Source: an uncultured Phascolarctobacterium sp. (GTDB lineage Bacteria > Bacillota > Negativicutes > Acidaminococcales > Acidaminococcaceae). Taken from it: 58,129 nt of DNA. The notes under the pieces were generated by a model. The model was given only the letters and a program-made list of their open reading frames with translations. It was not told where the DNA came from and did not search any database. Each line of letters begins with the position of its first letter. Positions within the stretch are counted from its first letter, which is position 1. A program made the position numbers and the translations under genes. Where the stretch lies: the NCBI GenBank assembly GCA_949285135.1, contig CASDXO010000001.1:134698-192826 (forward strand). Reading direction: 5' to 3'. Of the stretch, positions 34,817 to 43,239 are shown piece after piece.

Positions 34817-36160
34817 TTACAGAATAGTATGTGCGATAAAATAACCGGCAACGCAGGCCATAAATACACCAACAAGGCCAGGCATCATAAAGCTGTGGTT
34901 TAAAACAAATTTACCGATATGAGTTGTACCTGAGCGGTCAAAGCCGATGCAGGCAAGGTCAGAGGGATAGGTGGGCAGAAAGAAATATGCGTAGCAGGCA
35001 GGGATAAAGGAAAGAATCAGTATCGGATCCATGCCTACGTTAAGGGCAATCGGCATAACGATGGCTATTGCCGCCGCCTGCGAGTTTACCAGTTTGGAGG
35101 TCAAAAAGAGTACGATGGCATAGGCCAGCGGATAAGACTGTACAGCCTGTCCGAGAAACTCTTTCAGGATGCTCATATGGTTGGCAAAATAGGTATCAGC
35201 CATCCAGGCAACACCGTAAACGGAAATCAGCGCCACTACGCCGGAACGGAATACCTGGCTGTTGCCTACTTCTTTGGCTTTGATATTGCAGATGAGCAGA
35301 ATCATGGCACTGACAAACAGCATAACCATTTGAATAACGATTGTCATGGAAATAGGCTTGGGAGCAGCGCCTGCCTTTGCGGCAAAATGCGGGAGCAATG
35401 CAGGGAAGTTGCCAAGAACAGCGATTACAAGGATGCCGGTAAAAAATATAATCATGGCATGATAGAAGGAAGATGGCAGTTTTTTATCCAGCAGGCTTTC
35501 CGTATTACCATAGATATATTCTTTCTGTTCGGGGTCGCGGATAAGCTCCTGAAAAGCGGGGTCATCAGCCAGTTCCAGACCACGGCGATAGCTCCACAGT
35601 GCAGCAAAAAGAACGCCAATGAAAGTTGCCGGAATGGAGATGGCCAGAATCTGCATAATGCTGAACTGATGACCGGCAGCTGCCATGAAACCAACCACGG
35701 AAACAACGGCAACGGATACCGGTGAAGCACAGATACCCATCTGAGACGCAATGGAAGATACTGCCATGGGGCGTTCAGGACGGATGCCCTGTTTTATTGC
35801 AATATCATAAATAATAGGAAACATGGTGTAAACAACGTGGCCGGTCCCGCATAATACGGTTAAAAACCAGGTGGTCAGCGGCGCAAAGATTGTTATATGT
35901 CTGGGATTATTACGCAGAAATTTTTCCGCGTATTTGAGCATGACCGTAAGGCCGCCGGAAGCCTGCAGAAAACCGGCACAGGTTACTACAGCCATAATGG
36001 TGAGCATAACATCGATAGGCGGCTTGCCGGGTTTATAGCCAAAAAGAAAAGTATAGATAACAAGGCCGATGCCGCTGATGGCAGCCAGACCAATACCACC
36101 ATGGCGGATGCCGAGAATAAGACAGACCATGAGGATGAGAAAACCTAAAATTATTTCCAT
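34817..36160 (-). CDS. Anaerobic C4-dicarboxylate transporter, DcuA/DcuB family
   Basis: 447 residues, about eleven spans. Family blocks are LGIRHGGIGLAAISGIGL, CGTGHVVYTMFPIIYDIA, RPERPMAVSSIASQMGICASPVSVA and a C-terminal FLPTYPSDLACIGFDRSGTT. It exchanges succinate, fumarate, malate or aspartate across the inner membrane, which fits a succinate-handling anaerobe. AGGAGG 6 nt before the ATG sets the start. A divergent RpiR-type regulator and inverted repeats upstream suggest repressor control. Confidence 0.93.
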   Translation of the reverse strand: MEIILGFLILMVCLILGIRHGGIGLAAISGIGLVIYTFLFGYKPGKPPIDVMLTIMAVVTCAGFLQASGGLTVMLKYAEKFLRNNPRHITIFAPLTTWFLTVLCGTGHVVYTMFPIIYDIAIKQGIRPERPMAVSSIASQMGICASPVSVAVVSVVGFMAAAGHQFSIMQILAISIPATFIGVLFAALWSYRRGLELADDPAFQELIRDPEQKEYIYGNTESLLDKKLPSSFYHAMIIFFTGILVIAVLGNFPALLPHFAAKAGAAPKPISMTIVIQMVMLFVSAMILLICNIKAKEVGNSQVFRSGVVALISVYGVAWMADTYFANHMSILKEFLGQAVQSYPLAYAIVLFLTSKLVNSQAAAIAIVMPIALNVGMDPILILSFIPACYAYFFLPTYPSDLACIGFDRSGTTHIGKFVLNHSFMMPGLVGVFMACVAGYFIAHTIL

Positions 36161-36518
36161 GAAAACCTCCTGAAAGAAAATATGATATCACAGTCTGTTT
36201 AAATTATTAGAAAATTTCGACTGTGATAAAACATATTATACACTATTTTAAACATAAAACAAGATATAAAATATATTTTTTGTTATTAGCGTACACTAAT
36301 AACAAGTGTAGTTTTGGAGCATTGTATTTTTATCATAGATGTAACTGATGAAGGTTTGCTGCATAACAAATTGGTTAACAGAAATAATCTACATCAGAGA
36401 AGAATACTATTTAACGTTAATTTTATGTAAAGTCAGCAGTTTAAAGATTGTAAAATGGAATAAAGACAGATATGATGAAAAAAAGAAAACAGGAGCATTG
36501 CTCCAAAAGGGTGAGAAG
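36161..36518. promoter_or_regulatory. Divergent control region between dcu and the RpiR-type regulator
   Basis: The minus-strand promoter for dcu is TTGTTT (36262-36257), 16-nt spacer, TATAAT (36240-36235). An inverted repeat with 10-bp arms, TATCACAGTC (36186-36195) and GACTGTGATA (36219-36228), begins at about the predicted transcription start. A second one with 8-bp arms, GTTATTAG-N6-CTAATAAC, lies at 36282-36303 upstream of the -35. GGAGCATTGCTCC at 36492-36504 forms a short hairpin just before the regulator's ribosome site. No gene is supported here; a long in-frame extension of the regulator from 36348 lacks a ribosome site. Confidence 0.6.
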
Positions 36519-37349
36519 ATGAACTGGGTGCAGGCTTTAAAAGTAAATTATAAATGCTTATCGACTGCTGAAAAGCAGACTGCAGATTATCTGCTGGAAA
36601 AGGCAGAACAAAAAGAACTGGCAAAATATACTTTGCGACAGTGCGCTGCAGCAGCAGGAACAGGGCAGCAGACAATAGTACGCTGCCTGCATAAATGCGG
36701 CTTTGCCAGCTGGAAAGATTTTTTACGTTGTGTATGTGCTGATGGAAGCGTGCAGGTACAGCCGGCAGAGAAGGCAGGCAAAGTAAGTATGGACAATGTA
36801 CCGGCAACAGTTACGGCTCATGCTGTCAATATTTTGGCAGATTTGGCGTATGGAATTAACAAAGAGGATTTTCGTGCCGTTATTAAGTGCCTGCGCAGCG
36901 CACGAATGATTGATATTTACGGCGTGGAGTGTTCCGTGGGCAGTGCGGTAGATTTAGCTGGCAAGCTGTTGTATTTGGGCATGAACTGCCGTACCTATAC
37001 AGATATGTTTTTTCAGAAAGTGAGCGCAGAGCATTTATCCAGCAGAGATGTAGCCATAGGCATATCTCAGTCCGGTAAATCACGCGTGACGGTGGAAGCG
37101 CTGCGCAGTGCCAAGGCCGGCGGAGCGGTAACGGTAGCTGTTACAGGCAATGGCAATTCTATGCTGACAGAATATGCTGATTATATTTTTGTTCTGCCGG
37201 ACTTGCATCCGGGAGCCGGCTGGGTTAACTCCCGCGTTGCTCAGGTGGTATTCAATGATATGCTTTATCAGGCGCTTTTGTTGAAAGATGAAGGCTTCAG
37301 GGAAAATATCCGCAACGCAGGCAAAATTTTTCAGCATGATATAATTTAA
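36519..37349 (+). CDS. MurR/RpiR-family transcriptional regulator
   Basis: 276 residues. The N-terminal HTH_6 domain is at about 1-75 (STAEKQTADYLLEKA, ELAKYTLRQCAAAAGTGQQTIVRCLHKCGFASWKDFLR). A sugar isomerase (SIS) domain at about 110-255 senses a phosphosugar in relatives (IDIYGVECSVGSAVDLAGKL, DVAIGISQSGKSRVTVEALRSAKAGGAVTVAVTG). It lies between the divergent dcu gene and the phn operon; either could be a target. The phn link is attractive because C-P lyase intermediates are phosphoribose compounds, but this is speculation. GGTGAG before the ATG at 36519 sets the start. Confidence 0.88.
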   Translation: MNWVQALKVNYKCLSTAEKQTADYLLEKAEQKELAKYTLRQCAAAAGTGQQTIVRCLHKCGFASWKDFLRCVCADGSVQVQPAEKAGKVSMDNVPATVTAHAVNILADLAYGINKEDFRAVIKCLRSARMIDIYGVECSVGSAVDLAGKLLYLGMNCRTYTDMFFQKVSAEHLSSRDVAIGISQSGKSRVTVEALRSAKAGGAVTVAVTGNGNSMLTEYADYIFVLPDLHPGAGWVNSRVAQVVFNDMLYQALLLKDEGFRENIRNAGKIFQHDII

Positions 37350-37362
37350 TATTTTGCTAAGT

Positions 37363-37402
37363 AAAAATCTTTACGGAGCATTGCTCCGTAAAGATTTTTT
37401 TA
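37363..37402 (+). terminator. Terminator after the RpiR-type regulator
   Basis: A 17-bp stem (AAAAATCTTTACGGAGC with its complement) and a tiny ATT loop, followed by T residues. Its tip, GGAGCATTGCTCC (37375-37387), is identical to the hairpin at 36492-36504 upstream of the same gene. Confidence 0.92.
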
Positions 37403-37527
37403 CATTTGGGATTGTTAAATTTCTGCAAAGGACATTTTACATGGATTTGATGCTTTGCCGCAGTGTGCATGCTATGCTGGGCTTGCGTTAAGACGCATGA
37501 ACTTTTGAAATGACGGAGGTTATAGCC

Positions 37528-37965
37528 GTGAAACAATTATTAAGCAGAAGTCAGTACACTAAAATACTGGCAGCTGCCGCAGACAGTGAAGTTGGTCAGC
37601 TGAGTCAGCCGCTGCAGGAAAAATATCAGGTAAGTATTGTACGTCCTGCGCAAAAGACGCTGACGATGATGCAATTTAGAGAGCCGGTGAAAGCTTCTCT
37701 GTTTTATTTGGGAGAAGTGCTGTGCAGTGAATGCATTGTTGAGGTTGCAGGTTTTAAAGGTGCAGCTGTTATGATAGGTGATGATTTTGCCAAGGTTACT
37801 GCTGCAGCTATAATCGACGCAGCCTACAATGGCAGGCTGCAGGAATGTGAGGCTTTGGATAAAGCTATCAGACAGCTGGAAAAAGAGCAGCTGGCAGCTC
37901 GTGGTAAGCTTAATGCCGGATTGCGCCGCTCTAAGGTGGACTTTAATACGATGGGAGAACAGTGA
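37528..37965 (+). CDS. phnG: C-P lyase complex subunit PhnG
   Basis: 145 residues. PhnG is part of the PhnGHIJ core that forms ribose-1-methylphosphonate 5-triphosphate and then breaks the C-P bond. The family block is YLGEVLCSECIVEVAGFKGAAVMIGDDFAKVTAAAIIDAA. An ATG at 37510 is in frame, but GGAGG at 37514-37518 lies between it and the GTG at 37528, which is 9 nt downstream of that site and is preferred. It opens the phn operon; a short gap after the regulator terminator should contain the promoter, but none is convincing. Confidence 0.92.
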   Translation: MKQLLSRSQYTKILAAAADSEVGQLSQPLQEKYQVSIVRPAQKTLTMMQFREPVKASLFYLGEVLCSECIVEVAGFKGAAVMIGDDFAKVTAAAIIDAAYNGRLQECEALDKAIRQLEKEQLAARGKLNAGLRRSKVDFNTMGEQ

Positions 37966-37966
37966 T

Positions 37967-38548
37967 ATGAAACAGGTTTATTCTTTTGATGCAGTACATG
38001 ATGCGCAGTCGCTGTTCCGTAAACTGCTGCAATCCATGGCTAATCCTTTCCAGAAAAACAGTATAGATAAAGAAGCAGGAGGTTTCCAGTCAGAACTTGG
38101 CGCCGTGCTGGCAGCAGGCGCTACGCTGATGGATAATGAAATCACCTACTATGTTGAAAAAAATGTAGAGCTGGAACAGCAGCTGCATGCATATACTTTG
38201 GCGGCTTCGGCTGATTATAAAAAAGCTGATTTTATTTATCTGACAGGGATGCTGAATTATGAAAATATCCGTCAGCTTTTAAGTGAAGCTAAGCAGGGTA
38301 CATTGGCTGATCCACAGCAGTCCTGCACTTTTGTTATCTGGTGTCCGCAGCTGGATGGAGAGACGGCTGCTGAAGTAAGCGGTCCCGGCATCGACGGCAG
38401 CCTTGCAGTACAGACCACTGAATATATCAGGACTATTTGCCGCTTGCGTCAGGAGGTACAGCAGGAATATCCCTGCGGTGTTGATTTAATTTTTGTCAGC
38501 GCAGAAAACGAGCTCATGGCAGTTCCGCGTCTGTGCAAAGTGAAATAG
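37967..38548 (+). CDS. phnH: C-P lyase complex subunit PhnH
   Basis: 193 residues. Family features are FDAVHDAQSLFRKLLQSMANPF at the start, FIYLTGML in the middle and SGPGIDGS near the end. PhnH forms a dimer bridging PhnI subunits in the core complex. It starts 1 nt after the phnG stop with GGGAG 9 nt upstream. An in-frame ATG inside phnG at 37829 is not the start. Confidence 0.93.
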   Translation: MKQVYSFDAVHDAQSLFRKLLQSMANPFQKNSIDKEAGGFQSELGAVLAAGATLMDNEITYYVEKNVELEQQLHAYTLAASADYKKADFIYLTGMLNYENIRQLLSEAKQGTLADPQQSCTFVIWCPQLDGETAAEVSGPGIDGSLAVQTTEYIRTICRLRQEVQQEYPCGVDLIFVSAENELMAVPRLCKVK

Positions 38549-38557
38549 GAGGCAGTT

Positions 38558-39598
38558 ATGGCATACGTAGCAGTAAAGGGCGGCGAAGCCGCTATTGAGC
38601 AGTCTCTGAAACTGCTGGATGAAGTTTATCAAAGCAGCGGCAGACTGGAAGTACAGACGATTTTAACAGATATGCCCCTTTTAATAGATAAGGTAATGAG
38701 TGAAGCAGGTATGTATGCGCCGGAATATGCAGCGCTGGCTTTAAAGCAAAGCAAGGGCAGTGTGGAAGAAGCAGTGTTCCTGCTGCGTGCTTATCGCAGT
38801 ACTTTGAAACGCGATTACTATTCTTTGCCTGCTGATTGCAAAGATATGCGGATTATGCGCAGAATTTCTGCTGCTTTTAAAGATATTCCCGGCGGGCAGA
38901 TTTTGGGCGCAAGCTTTGACTACGCCCACAGATTACTGGATTTTTCTCTGCTGGAGGAAAATGGCAGGCAGACTGCTGAAAACGAGGCAGAAGATACAGC
39001 AGAAGATATTTACTGCGGCCGTGTAGATGAACTGCTGCAGGCAGACGGCATACTTGAGCAGCCGGAAAAAGACGATGCCAGGCCGTATGATATTACGACT
39101 CATGTGCTTACCTTCCCGGCTCCGCGCAGTGCCCGCCTGCAGACAATGGCGCGCAGTGAAGCAGGCTTTTTGGAAGGTGTTGCCTACAGCGCTATGCGTG
39201 GTTATGGTGCTGTACATCCCACGGTAAGCGAACTGCGCAGTGGTTATGTAGATATTATGATTCCCTATCCGCTGGAAGAAGGAGAGGCTATCTGTATCGG
39301 CTCAGTAAATGTTACCGAGGTAGAAGCTCTCTGGCCTGTACATGAAGAAACCAAGGAAGAGTTTGATAAGATACGCCTGTCCGGCGGCTATGGCTGCGTT
39401 ATCGGCAATAATGAAACCAAAGCTATCGCCATGTCTATTGCTGACGCCAGCCTGAATACTACGGGAAATACTCCCTCACAGGATGAAGAATTCGTGCTGA
39501 CCCATGGTGACTGTCTGGAAATGCAGGGCTTTATTTCGCATCTGAAGCTGCCGCATTATGTAACCTTCCAGTCCAAGCTGGACCGAGTGCGTGAATAA
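38558..39598 (+). CDS. phnI: C-P lyase complex subunit PhnI
   Basis: 346 residues. PhnI, with PhnG, H and L, catalyses displacement of adenine from ATP by the phosphonate. It begins MAYVAVKGGEAAIEQSLKLL, the family N-terminus, and contains ARLQTMARSEAGFLEGVAYSAMRGYG and GYGCVIGNNETKAIAMSIAD. AGGAGGCAG precedes the ATG, 9 nt after phnH. Confidence 0.96.
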   Translation: MAYVAVKGGEAAIEQSLKLLDEVYQSSGRLEVQTILTDMPLLIDKVMSEAGMYAPEYAALALKQSKGSVEEAVFLLRAYRSTLKRDYYSLPADCKDMRIMRRISAAFKDIPGGQILGASFDYAHRLLDFSLLEENGRQTAENEAEDTAEDIYCGRVDELLQADGILEQPEKDDARPYDITTHVLTFPAPRSARLQTMARSEAGFLEGVAYSAMRGYGAVHPTVSELRSGYVDIMIPYPLEEGEAICIGSVNVTEVEALWPVHEETKEEFDKIRLSGGYGCVIGNNETKAIAMSIADASLNTTGNTPSQDEEFVLTHGDCLEMQGFISHLKLPHYVTFQSKLDRVRE

Positions 39599-39610
39599 AG
39601 GAGCAGCAAG

Positions 39611-40462
39611 ATGATAGACCAAAAACATTATAATTTTGCTTTTTTAGATGAAAATTCCAAACGGGAAATCAGACGCAGCCTGCTGAAAGCTGTTGCCATT
39701 CCCGGTTATCAGGTTCCTTTTGGTAGCAGGGAGCTGCCTATCGGCAGAGGCTGGGGCACAGGCGGCATCCAGATTACTTTGTCCATTATTGGTAAAGAAG
39801 ATGTGCTCAAGGTTATTGACCAGGGCAGTGATGACAGCGTCAATGCAGTAAATATCAAGAAATTTGTTTCTGCCTGCACCGGTGTGAAAATAACTACAGA
39901 TTCGGAAGCGGCTTCCATTATTCAAACCCGCCATCGTATTCCTGAAATCCCCCTTAAAAAGGAGCAGATTCTGGTGCTGCAGGTACCGACTCCGGAACCG
40001 CTGCGTATTGTAGAGCCTCGTGAAGCGGTAACCAAGAAAATGCATGCAGAGGGAGAATACAGTCCCATGTGGCTGACTTTGTATGAAGATTTGCTGCGCT
40101 GCGGCAAAATCGGTATCAGCTCAGAATATCCTGTTCTGGTAGAAGACCGTTATATTATGAATCCCAGTCCGATACCTCGTTATGATACTCCGAAGCTCAA
40201 CGACAGCGACTGTCTGTATCTTTTTGGTGCAGGCCGTGAAAAGAAAATTTACGCTATTCCGCCTCATACCAAAGTTATGCCGCTGGAATTTGACGATATT
40301 CCTTTTGAAACAGAAAACTTTACCGGCAAACACTGCCATTTATGCGGTGCAGAAGGTGTTTATCTTGACGAGCTGACAGATGAAAAGACAGGCGAGAAGT
40401 ATTATGAATGCAGTGATACTGGCTATTGCGCTAAAAGGAGAGAACAGGGATGCAGACCTTAA
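39611..40462 (+). CDS. phnJ: Alpha-D-ribose 1-methylphosphonate 5-phosphate C-P lyase PhnJ
   Basis: 283 residues, the radical-SAM-type catalytic subunit that releases methane or other alkane from the ribosylated phosphonate. The unusual C-terminal iron-sulfur site is complete: Cys242, Cys245 and Cys267 as likely 4Fe-4S ligands and Cys273 as the thiyl-radical residue, one residue offset from the E. coli positions. FGSRELPIGRGWGTGGIQITLS is the other strong signature. GGAGCAGCA precedes the ATG. Its 3' end overlaps phnK by 13 nt. Confidence 0.97.
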   Translation: MIDQKHYNFAFLDENSKREIRRSLLKAVAIPGYQVPFGSRELPIGRGWGTGGIQITLSIIGKEDVLKVIDQGSDDSVNAVNIKKFVSACTGVKITTDSEAASIIQTRHRIPEIPLKKEQILVLQVPTPEPLRIVEPREAVTKKMHAEGEYSPMWLTLYEDLLRCGKIGISSEYPVLVEDRYIMNPSPIPRYDTPKLNDSDCLYLFGAGREKKIYAIPPHTKVMPLEFDDIPFETENFTGKHCHLCGAEGVYLDELTDEKTGEKYYECSDTGYCAKRREQGCRP

Positions 40463-41304
40463 AAAATGATAATAAAGAAAAACCTATTCTTGAGGTACGC
40501 GGACTGACTGTGCGCTACGGACAGGGCTGTGATTACTGCCTGAGCGGACAGCCGCTGCTGAAAAATACCTGCCCTCACTGCAAGACTGTCTGGGCCTGCA
40601 ATGATGTTGATCTGGAACTTTATCCGGGCGAGATTTTAGGTGTAGTAGGCGAATCCGGCTCCGGTAAGTCCACTATGATGAAAAGTATTTATTTCGATTT
40701 TCCTATAACGGAAGGCAGTGCTTATCTGCAGGCGTATAGTGAAGGCAAAGCCAATATGTTTACCGCTACAGCACAGCAGAAAAAATATATCCGTAATCAC
40801 ATGATGGGTATGGTTTATCAAAATCCGGTACTTGGTTTGCGTATGGATTATTCGGCGGCAGGCAATATTGCAGAAAAACTTATTGCCGCCGGAGGACGTA
40901 ATTTCGGCAGCATGACAGCAAGAGCAAGTCAGCTGTTAGAAGCGGTAGAAATACTGCCGAGCAGAATGAAAGAGCCGCCGAAAAATTTCAGCGGCGGTAT
41001 GCAGCAGAGAGTACAGATTTCTAAGGCCCTGGCTAATAATCCGCAGGTGCTTTTGCTGGACGAGGTTACAACCGGTCTTGACCTTTCCGTACAGGCTAAG
41101 GTTTTGGATTTGATTCGCCGCATCAGACAGGAGTTTGGCGTTTCCATCCTGCTGGTATCCCATGATTTGGCTGTTATCCGCATGCTGGCAGACAGAACCG
41201 TCGTCATGCTGGAAGGTAAGATTATTGAACGCGGTCTGACTGACCAGATTCTTGACGACCCGCAGCATCCTTATACTCAGCAGCTGGTACATTCTTTATT
41301 GTAG
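40450..41304 (+). CDS. phnK: PhnK, C-P lyase-associated ABC-type ATPase with a Cys-rich insert
   Basis: 284 residues. Walker A is GESGSGKST (67-75), the signature motif FSGGMQQRVQISKAL, Walker B LLLDEVT and the H-loop LVSHDLA. PhnK docks on the PhnGHIJ core and couples ATP use to turnover rather than to transport. About 25 extra residues lie between the first beta strand and Walker A, with Cys27-x2-Cys30 and Cys41-x2-Cys44 plus Cys50, resembling a zinc knuckle; E. coli PhnK, as I recall it, has nothing there. Walker B has Glu-Val where Glu-Pro is common. Confidence 0.95.
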   Translation: MQTLKNDNKEKPILEVRGLTVRYGQGCDYCLSGQPLLKNTCPHCKTVWACNDVDLELYPGEILGVVGESGSGKSTMMKSIYFDFPITEGSAYLQAYSEGKANMFTATAQQKKYIRNHMMGMVYQNPVLGLRMDYSAAGNIAEKLIAAGGRNFGSMTARASQLLEAVEILPSRMKEPPKNFSGGMQQRVQISKALANNPQVLLLDEVTTGLDLSVQAKVLDLIRRIRQEFGVSILLVSHDLAVIRMLADRTVVMLEGKIIERGLTDQILDDPQHPYTQQLVHSLL

Positions 41305-41319
41305 AGGTTGAAAATAGAT

Positions 41320-42528
41320 ATGCAGAAAAACAAAATTGTAATCAATGCTTGTCTGGTTTTGCCGGATAAACTTTTAAGTAATGCCTACCTTCACATTGAA
41401 GGTCAAAAAATTGCAGGCTATGGCCTGATGAGCAATCTTCCGCAGGAACTGCGTCAGAACGCTGAAATATGTGACGCTGCCGGTGCGTATGTTATGCCAG
41501 GGTTCATCGATATTCACTCCGATATGATTGAAAATCTGATTCAGCCCCGCTCCACCGCATTGTTGGATATGGATATGGCGCTGGATGAAGCTGAAAAGCT
41601 GCTGGCTCAGTGCGGTATAACTACTATTTTCCATTCGGTGGCTATGTACAGAGAAGGCAGCTGGGATGCGAAAGCCATCCGCACAGCACCTCATGTAGAA
41701 CACTTGATCGGTCTTGTAAATGCTAAACGCAGCCGCAGACGTCTGATTCATAATCGTTTCCATCTGCGTTATGAGCTGGATAATCTGGAATGTTATGATT
41801 TGGTACGGCAGCTGCTGGCAGAGAAAAAAGTCGGGCTTGTTTCTTTAATGGATCATCGTCCGGGACAGGGGCAATATCGTGATTTGAAAATTTACCGTCG
41901 TCATTTGCCCGGTGAAGGCAAAGAGCTTACCGATAAGGAGTTTACTGCTCTGGTAAAAAGGGAGCAGAATAAACCCATGGTTGCCGGTGCAAAGCTGCAA
42001 TTACTGCTGGATACTGCAAAACAGAACAATATCCCCATTGCCAGCCACGATGACGATACAGAAGAGAAAATATTGACTAATGCTAAAGCCGGCGTTGCTA
42101 TCAGCGAGTTTCCTATCAGTCTGGAAGTTGCCAAAAAAGCTAAAGAATGCGGCTTACATCCTCTTTTAGGTGCCCCTAATATCCTTTTAGGAGGCAGTCA
42201 TTCTGGAAATCTGTCTGCCGAGGTAGCAATTAAAGCAGACTGCGGTGATATTTTATGCAGTGATTATTATCCGCAGGCGCTTTTACGGGCAGTATTTTAT
42301 CTTTATGACAAAAATATCCTGACGCTGCCGGAAGCATGTGCCCTTGTAAGCAGTAATCCTGCTGCTGCAGCTGGCATCAGCGGTGAAACAGGTACACTTG
42401 CAGTCGGTAAATTTGCAGACTTTTTAGTAGTTGCCAGAGATGCGGATAACGTACCGCTTCTGCTCTCTACCTGGGCAAATGGCTGCTGCGTAGTTAAGAA
42501 TACCTATCGTAACGAGGAGGAAGCATAG
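41320..42528 (+). CDS. phnM: Alpha-D-ribose 1-methylphosphonate 5-triphosphate diphosphatase PhnM
   Basis: 402 residues of the amidohydrolase superfamily. It removes diphosphate from the ribosylated phosphonate before C-P cleavage. Metal motifs are PGFIDIHSDMIE near the N-terminus, then SHDDDTEEKI and the C-terminal NPAAAAGISGETGTLAVGKFADFLV. A TTG at 41308 is in frame, but GAGG at 41304-41307 is too near it; the ATG at 41320 is chosen. The stop overlaps the phnL start (TAGTG). Confidence 0.95.
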   Translation: MQKNKIVINACLVLPDKLLSNAYLHIEGQKIAGYGLMSNLPQELRQNAEICDAAGAYVMPGFIDIHSDMIENLIQPRSTALLDMDMALDEAEKLLAQCGITTIFHSVAMYREGSWDAKAIRTAPHVEHLIGLVNAKRSRRRLIHNRFHLRYELDNLECYDLVRQLLAEKKVGLVSLMDHRPGQGQYRDLKIYRRHLPGEGKELTDKEFTALVKREQNKPMVAGAKLQLLLDTAKQNNIPIASHDDDTEEKILTNAKAGVAISEFPISLEVAKKAKECGLHPLLGAPNILLGGSHSGNLSAEVAIKADCGDILCSDYYPQALLRAVFYLYDKNILTLPEACALVSSNPAAAAGISGETGTLAVGKFADFLVVARDADNVPLLLSTWANGCCVVKNTYRNEEEA

Positions 42529-43226
42529 TGGAGGCCATTTTAAAAATCGAGCATCTGTCGAAAAACTTTTATCTGCACGAACAGCAGAAACTTATCAGCA
42601 GCTGCCGCAATATTTCTTTTGAGCTGAATAAAGGTTCTTTTATCGGTATCGTCGGTACTTCCGGTGCCGGTAAGTCTACTGTACTGCGCTGCATTTACCG
42701 TACCTATCTGGCTACGGAAGGCCATGTATGGTACAATTCGCTGGCTTATGGACCGGTTGATCTGGTCAATGCTGACGAAAGGCAGATTATCAATCTGCGC
42801 AGAGCAGAAATAGGCTATGTTTCCCAATTTCTTTCTATTCTGCCTCGTACTACTGCTTTCCAGCATGTAACAGACGCTGCTTTGGAAGCTGGTTTTTCAC
42901 AGGAGGAAGCAGAAAAGCGCGCTGCTCAGATGCTGGATTACTTCCGTCTGCGTCGTGATTTATGGGGACTGTATCCTGCGACCTTCTCCGGCGGCGAAAA
43001 ACTGCGTCTGAATCTGGCGCATGCAATGGTCAAAGCTCCGCGCCTGCTGCTTTTAGACGAACCTACAGCAAGTCTTGACCCGGATACCAAGCTTTTGGTG
43101 CGCGATTTGCTGCTGAAACTGAAAAATGAAGGTACCTCCATGCTGGGCATTTTCCATGACCTGGAATTTATGGAAGGCCTTTGCGACCGAGTTTACAATC
43201 TTTCTCAGGGCAGTTTTACAGAATAG
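42528..43226 (+). CDS. phnL: PhnL, C-P lyase-associated ABC-type ATPase
   Basis: 232 residues. Walker A is GTSGAGKST, the signature motif FSGGEKLRLNLAHAM, Walker B LLLDEPTASLD and the H-loop IFHDLEF. The N-terminus (LKIEHLSKNFYLHEQQKLI) is family-like. PhnL binds next to PhnK on the core complex. A GTG start overlaps the phnM stop, with GAGGAGGAA in front. Confidence 0.95.
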   Translation: MEAILKIEHLSKNFYLHEQQKLISSCRNISFELNKGSFIGIVGTSGAGKSTVLRCIYRTYLATEGHVWYNSLAYGPVDLVNADERQIINLRRAEIGYVSQFLSILPRTTAFQHVTDAALEAGFSQEEAEKRAAQMLDYFRLRRDLWGLYPATFSGGEKLRLNLAHAMVKAPRLLLLDEPTASLDPDTKLLVRDLLLKLKNEGTSMLGIFHDLEFMEGLCDRVYNLSQGSFTE

Positions 43227-43239
43227 GAGCGAAAAAGCG

